Shown in pieces: positions 58,599-64,000 of a stretch of DNA of 64,000 nucleotides. The position numbers and the translations under genes are program-made. The notes below the pieces were generated by a model. The model did not search any database, was not told the DNA's origin, and saw only the letters and a program-made list of their open reading frames with translations. Within the stretch, counting starts at the first letter, position 1. Each line of letters starts with the position of its first letter. Source of the DNA: Thelephora terrestris. Lineage: Eukaryota; Basidiomycota; Agaricomycetes; Thelephorales; Thelephoraceae. The DNA lies in the NCBI GenBank assembly GCA_015956445.1, contig WIUZ02000005.1, positions 310,001-374,000 of the forward strand, written 5' to 3'.

Positions 58599-59378
58599 AT
58601 GCCTTCCTCCTCTCGCAGGTTCGCTCCCTATCCACCGTCAAAACCTCACCCCGCCATCGATTCCCGCCATTCACACCCAACTTCTCTTTTCGCTACCACA
58701 ACAAACCAACGGTTCTGGTCAGCTCCGAACACCACCCACACGACCGGGTTCGAATCCCAACAGACTTACCCAGCTTATTGGGAACCATGTCCGCTCGACT
58801 TGCAAACCTCCTGGCTGGCTCCTGGCGCTCAATCAGGGTCCCCGTGTTCAGATGATTCAGCAGTCACGACACCGGTTTCAGCTGTGTGCCAATTACCGCC
58901 TCAACCCTTGATTCGCGGCGTCGACTACGGCGTCCCAGGATCACTCGAGCACGGCCTGCATCCGGCATACTATATCTTTCAATCAAACAATGGCCATATG
59001 GCTCTCCCCGCGTCTTATTCCGAATCTATTGCGAATGTGGCACAAGTCAAGGTCCCGATTGATTACCACCAACCACAACTGGGATCCTTGGATGATTCTT
59101 ACTCCCTCCATCACCAAATACCGATAAAGGTGGCAGTCGACGGAGATTGTTCCTTCGCCAGGACGTCACCACAGTTCATCTCCCCCTTCTCGGACTCCGC
59201 CGTCACTTCCCAACCCCAGTTACTCCCGCTCTACGCCCCGAAGCCGGTGCGACCGATCCCCAAAGTTTGCTTCACACCGCCCGAAGACGACCCGTTGCCG
59301 TCGAACTCGCTTCTGTATCAGCCCGTGTCGAGGGCGGTGAGGGAGACCACATTCCCTGCGCCGCAGAGACGGCTTTGA
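58599..59378 (+). CDS. Pro/Ser/Tyr-rich orphan protein
   Basis: A single-exon frame of 259 residues beginning MPSSSRRFAPYPPSKPHPAI. It is rich in Pro, Ser, His, Gln and Tyr, without membrane segments, signal peptide or any known domain. The C-terminal part KPVRPIPKVCFTPPEDDPLP carries a clustered Pro/acidic motif. Low-complexity composition suggests a disordered regulatory protein. The same frame stays open 91 codons further upstream, but the TATA box at 58543 favours the shorter form. No family is recognised. Confidence 0.6.
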   Translation: MPSSSRRFAPYPPSKPHPAIDSRHSHPTSLFATTTNQRFWSAPNTTHTTGFESQQTYPAYWEPCPLDLQTSWLAPGAQSGSPCSDDSAVTTPVSAVCQLPPQPLIRGVDYGVPGSLEHGLHPAYYIFQSNNGHMALPASYSESIANVAQVKVPIDYHQPQLGSLDDSYSLHHQIPIKVAVDGDCSFARTSPQFISPFSDSAVTSQPQLLPLYAPKPVRPIPKVCFTPPEDDPLPSNSLLYQPVSRAVRETTFPAPQRRL

Positions 59379-59961
59379 TCGACCTTGTTCGAACGTAATT
59401 GATGGTTTCCCATCGCTCCCGGGGGAGCGAGCGACAGGATCCGTTCCTGGCACGGACACTTTGTTCCACATTTTCTCCCTTGGGTCCGGTGGCCCTTCCC
59501 TCGACCTTGGTCACGAAGCTTTCTGTTTGCGTCCTAGTCTAGTCTTTTTCTTTTCCGCATCCTTATCCACTCCTTTTCTTGACCCAATTCGTCGTTCTTT
59601 TGTATCATTCTTGATTTCGCATTTGTAACATCATTTCAATCATTCCGCTCCAAACCAAACTCTTAGAATATGTACATACGGTCGCACGCTGTCGAGGGTT
59701 TTTCGCAGGTCGTCTTGTATCACTGTAATTCCTCTCGATACTTTACCACACATCCAACTATCCAAGCCCGTTTAATTGGAATAAGGCTTCGTAGGCTGTT
59801 GTCCAAATTCTCGACGTTTCCAAGGATTCCCTGCAGAAGCTTGATCGGCGCCCCCGCCTGATTCGGTTCACCACGTCATTCCATCCGCCACAGCCACCCC
59901 ACCACCAAACGGGCGTGCATGCAAACTACCACGACACCGAAGCAAAAACTGTAGAGGTGCC
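59379..59961. other. Intergenic region between orphan gene and PH-SMP gene
   Basis: T-rich stretches at 59520-59640 fit 3' flank; no frame with a motif was found. Confidence 0.4.
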
Positions 59962-62900
59962 ATGTCGCTCAAAGCACTGGTCTACGCCTACGTTATCGGT
60001 GGTTTCACCTTCATCCCGTTGGCTCTCGCTTGCGCTATCTTCTACGCCGCCTACACCTCGGTGCCAGTGCCGAACCCTGATGACCCGACACCGCATGGAA
60101 CCGAGGATATCGAACAGAAAGATCCAGCTACGGCTCTCGCTTCACCTCCACTACGGGCCAACGACTTGTCGCTCCCCCCCGATGCGCGCGAGCCACCCAA
60201 AGTCCGGAAAGCGTGGTTGACCGTCCGAAGGACGTTCGAGGAGCCAACCTCAGACGCGTCCTACGTTACCCTCATGCGGTCCTTTTTGGATTCCAGGTCC
60301 AAAGATCCGAAACGATCCCGACCGAAGGATATGTGGTACGTCGCCCTGAAGGGCAAGGTGTTGTATTTGTACGAGGACGAGGGGATGACGGAGGTGGAGG
60401 CCGCGATTGAGTTGGGAGGATACGAGGTGGTGATTTATCCGGAGGGGTTGTTGGATGGGGAGCTGTTTGCTAAGCGGAACGCTATCTGCCTTAAACCGAA
60501 ACTCGACGCCGATGGTCGGAAGGCTCATTCCAAGAGGAACAGCTTTGGATCTGGTTCCAGCGAGGGTGAGGAGAAGAGAGAGACCGTTACCCCGTCCACG
60601 CCTTGGTTCATTTTCGTCTCGAACATCGTCGAGATGGAAGACTGGTACCTCAGCATGATCCACGTATCTGATAACCATCCCAGCCAACCCCCACTCTCAC
60701 CTCTCGCGCCTGTGTTCGACCCAAATGACATGTCTCACCTTGTCGAGACCCTGGACGAACAACCGGATGTGATACCCATGCGCTGGTTCAACGCCCTCAT
60801 CGGTCGAGTTTTCTTCAGCTTTTATCGGACGCATATACTGGAGGACTACATCATCGGTCGATTGATGCGGAAGCTGTCCAAGGTCAAGCGCCCTGCCTTC
60901 CTCACCGAAGTCGTCGTCACAGAGGTATCTGTCGGGAACACCGCCCCCACGTTCAGTAAACCGATGTTGAAAGAGTTGACTAAGGAGGGAGATGCCTCTC
61001 TAGAGGTGCGGGTCCACTACAAGGGTGAAATAAGGATTACCGTACAGGCCGTGGTGACCATCAACCTCGGTGCTCGGTTCAAGTCGTATTCTGTAAAACT
61101 CGTGTTGGCGGTCGTGTTGCGCGAACTGGATGGGAACTTGCTTATGAAGGTCAAGCGGCCTCCGAGCTCTCGGATCTGGTACGCGTTCACTCAGATGCCA
61201 AAGATGGTGTTGGACGTCGAACCCGTCGTAAGCGACCGTCAGATCACATGGAACATGATTCTCGGTCAGATAGAGTCGAGGCTGAAGGAAGTTGTGCGTC
61301 TGCTTCCCCCCCTGTTTTTTTTTTCCTGCGTGTATTTTGTGCTCATTGAATGATAGATCATGGAGTCGGTCGTCATGCCGAACATGGATGACATTTCGTA
61401 TTTTGGCAGTACGGAGTATGCGCATAGGGGCGGTATCTGGGCCGACGCTGCTCGTCGCGAGCGGCAGCCCACAACTATCAGTGAATCTCCAGATCCAAAC
61501 GCGCAGCTGCCACAAGTCCAAATCGAGACCGGTCCCGAGTCGTTGTCCACCACCCTCGTTTCTCCTCCCCCTCCTACGCAGGACCCGAACCTCCCCACCC
61601 TGCTCGTCGAAGAAAATAGAGACCGGGATCAAGAAAGCGTCGGTGAAGGCCAACAGAGGGACGACGGTTTTGAAGCGTCGTCGTCTCCCCCTCGCTCCAC
61701 CACCTCGGGAGTCTCACAGGCCCGTTCTGTTTCGTCTGGTACGACGAAACGGAGATCCTGGTTCATGTCCGCGCGTGATGAGGACTCAAATACCGAGTCG
61801 GAGCCCTCGCCCTTTCACGGGGATGATGAAGCCAGAAGAGGGCGATCTGAAGAGCCCGCTTCTGACCTTTCCTCAAGTTCCCGATCAGTATCCTCCCACT
61901 CGGATACCAGGCTCATCTTCGGCTCTACACAATCAGCACCTTCCTCGTTGCCAAAGACTCCACCCCCACTTCCTCCTCGTAGGACACCACCGAACCAACC
62001 GTACGATCTGGATGAGACAGTCCCTGCTCCTTCCCGGTCCCCCTCATCGCTCTTTGGGAGAGTGGGAACGAACGCGAGTGTCAATTCGAACGGCTCCTCG
62101 ACCGGTTCGTTTTTCTCGACGCTGAAAGCCCGTGCGGCAGACAAGGAGGGTCTGAAGGACTCCGCTAAGGAGGCGATGAAGAAGTGGAGCGCTAACTGGG
62201 CCAGCTTGAAGAAGGGCGGTTCCGACGAACCCGCACCAGGAACAGATGACGGGCAAGCCAAGGCTTCTTCTTATGCCGAGATTCGGAGGCACGTTGAAGA
62301 ACGCCATAGGAAACCCACCTCGCCAGGACCTTCAATAGAGGCTCAAAATTTGGGTACCTCAGATCGGACTTCTCCATCTCTACACACACGGAGAGGGTCT
62401 AGAAACCCGTCGATCTCGAGTAATTTGCCTGGGACATTCGCTTCCAATCCCGACTCAGACACACCCTCGGTGAACCAAGACACGCCGATCGATCAAGATG
62501 ACGGACCCCGTGACCGAGAGGTCGAAACGGATGTGACGCCCCTTCCGGCCCCTGCCCCCCATCCGATCTACACACAACCATCAGCCCCGAAAATGATGAT
62601 GATCCCAGGAATCCACGCCAGCCACAGAGGAGAGCCTCAAAGTATGGGCTATGTTGCGCCCACACCCGAACCGGCGGAACCTAAATTGAAGGCGCCGGTT
62701 ATCCAAAGCGTGTACCGATTATGGAAGAACCCTGGATCGAGCCAATCGACGCCTACGAGTAGGGAGCCGGCGGAATCGTCAGGAATGGGAGACGGAGATT
62801 TCGGGACACCGTCATCTCCACCATCACAGAGCGATTCGCTCATCCCGACATCGTCGACGTCGACGTCGCCTAATCCAAAGCGACTGATGCCACCTCCGCT

Positions 62901-63111
62901 CCCACCACGGACTGCGGCGATACGACCGCCCGAGATGTGTGTGACCAAGGCCTCACCGAACCCAGCGGAGTTTGGGAACGTGACCGCTTCTGCAGCGCTC
63001 AAGTCAATCGCATCTCTGGACGATAACAGCAGAAGGCATTCATCATCTTCATTTGAACACGTCGAAAATAGTTTGCAGTCGCCAGAGGTAGTAGCGACCG
63101 GTAACTCATGA
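59962..63111 (+). CDS. PH-SMP lipid-transfer protein (Nvj2/TEX2-like)
   Basis: These ER-anchored proteins move lipids at membrane contact sites. An N-terminal membrane anchor ([27 protein letters not shown], residues 5-31) is followed by a PH-like domain ([57 protein letters not shown]). The SMP domain comes next ([60 protein letters not shown]), then [35 protein letters not shown] and [15 protein letters not shown]. One 63-nt intron (61294-61356) splits the last motif. A disordered tail of about 560 residues has many SP/TP and PPLPPR motifs ([21 protein letters not shown]), possible SH3 ligands. The total is about 1,028 residues, with the SMP signature complete. Confidence 0.88.
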
Positions 63112-63608
63112 CAGGCCCGTTTATTGTATTTACGAACCTTCCCAACCTCCCATCATGTACAATTATCCCTACAATCATGTCGAGTATCCACACGGCCATT
63201 CACGCAACGTTGCATCGTGACTTCTCACTCTTGATAAGTTTTTGCCAAGGGAGGGAGAACGAGAGGGATGGGTGATAAATTGTAGGTGATGAAATCAAGA
63301 GGTTCAATTCTAACGACCATCAGGTGACCGGTAGGGGGGAATTGCGGAGTTCGTGGATGTCCATTAGGCCGTCTAATCGACGGGAGATTGACTTATTCCT
63401 GTCGTTTCAGCGTCTGGTAGTGGGGCAGTGCAGAGTAACGGAGTAAATTGACAGCCACGACTTGGAGACGGAGAAGTGTGCGGATGATGGGCTTGTCCAG
63501 GAAGTCACGCTAATTTGTAAATACTCGCCTTCAAGTCGCCCGGCCTCTTACATACGAAGGTGTCCCTCCTTTTTCCATCCCCGTCCTGGGTGGGGGCAGC
63601 CTCCTGAC
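63112..63608. other. Intergenic region before the last partial gene
   Basis: No frame with a motif. It should hold the PH-SMP 3' flank and the promoter of the gene at 63609. Confidence 0.4.
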
Positions 63609-64000
63609 ATGAACGTCGCGACAGAGACAGAGCGATTTCCGACCCTCACGAGCTTGGTCATATCTCCGAACCTTCAGGCACTCCTCGAGTATGATGATCG
63701 GTTACGGGCTCCAAGCGAAAGCCACAAGCGGCCCGAGGGAGCACCTGTAGGTCGCGTACAACATGTGCGGTACCCTTCCTGGAGCGAGCAAGAGGTCCCG
63801 ACGGTCCCGTTACCCCCACCTCGGAGGAGGAAGAAGAGTGGGTTGACGATGTCACCCAAGACGATATCCGAGCTGGAGAGCGCGTCGCCGTCGACGGACG
63901 CCTTGCCCGGAGCTGGAGGACTCGAAGTCCCTGAGGAGGTCGTGTTCACGAGACCGGAGGATATACTTGAGGAGGTTGAGGTGGAGGATTTGATGAACCC
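63609..64000 (+). CDS. Partial gene of unknown function, cut by the window end
   Basis: An ATG at 63609 opens a frame of at least 130 codons with no stop before the end of the window. It starts MNVATETERFPTLTSLVIS. The visible part is hydrophilic, with a basic patch (PPPRRRKKSG), Ser/Pro residues and an acidic end (PEEVVFTRPEDILEEVEVED). No domain is recognised; the rest of the gene lies outside the window. Confidence 0.55.
   Translation, partial: MNVATETERFPTLTSLVISPNLQALLEYDDRLRAPSESHKRPEGAPVGRVQHVRYPSWSEQEVPTVPLPPPRRRKKSGLTMSPKTISELESASPSTDALPGAGGLEVPEEVVFTRPEDILEEVEVEDLMN

Noticed and set aside
58745-58765. tRNA T-loop-like sequence (gggttcgaatccc)
   Set aside because: No D-arm, anticodon arm or acceptor stem can be folded around it, and it lies within a protein frame.

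Overview
The window reads as nuclear DNA of a filamentous basidiomycete, most likely an agaricomycete. Genes are dense on both strands and broken by many very short introns (mostly 50-60 nt, GT-AG, with CTNAY-type branch sites). Family content fits: a STE3-type pheromone receptor, a CBM1-carrying pectate lyase, a Kre9/Knh1-like GPI protein and a LaeA-type methyltransferase. I found no rRNA, tRNA, CRISPR or bacterial-type features. The gene models were spliced by eye from reading frame, splice sites and family conservation; the outer limits of genes with many introns are less certain than the conserved cores.

Layout. 0.2-0.5 kb: mitochondrial ATP synthase subunit e. 0.5-5.4 kb: gene-poor, with one unresolved set of exon-like frames at its right end. 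5.4-21.2 kb: a compact housekeeping block with HAT2/RbAp48, the rRNA methyltransferase BMT5, a truncated tnp2-type transposase N-terminus lying between two diverged copies of the BMT5 3' end, enoyl-CoA hydratase, ATP23, a Kre9-like wall protein, complex I 49-kDa subunit, ATG27, LTV1, glutaredoxin and NIF3. 21.2-30 kb: an accessory-like stretch with a secreted pectate lyase, a small membrane protein, one intact STE3 receptor and two broken STE3 3' ends facing each other. This looks like a pheromone-receptor (B-type) mating locus or a relic of one; I could not find a pheromone precursor gene.

30-43.5 kb: COQ1, a LAMTOR2-like roadblock protein, a two-RRM glycine/proline-rich RNA-binding protein, RAB5, a CDC25-type RasGEF, IST1 and a LaeA-like methyltransferase. 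Several of these act on endosomes and vacuoles or in small-GTPase signalling. 44-50 kb: the exosome-associated helicase SKI2. 50-64 kb: two proline/serine-rich orphan proteins, a SIKE/FGFR1OP2-like STRIPAK subunit, a NIT1-type amidase, an R3HCC1L-like RRM protein, a PH-SMP lipid-transfer protein and a partial gene running off the end.

The most notable signals are the rearranged STE3 copies, the duplicated BMT5 tail flanking a transposon-derived ORF, a 6-nt microexon in RAB5, other tiny exons in IST1, NDUFS2 and HAT2, and two GC-AG introns sharing the donor GCACGT. Several gene pairs are divergent with only 110-150 bp between start codons.
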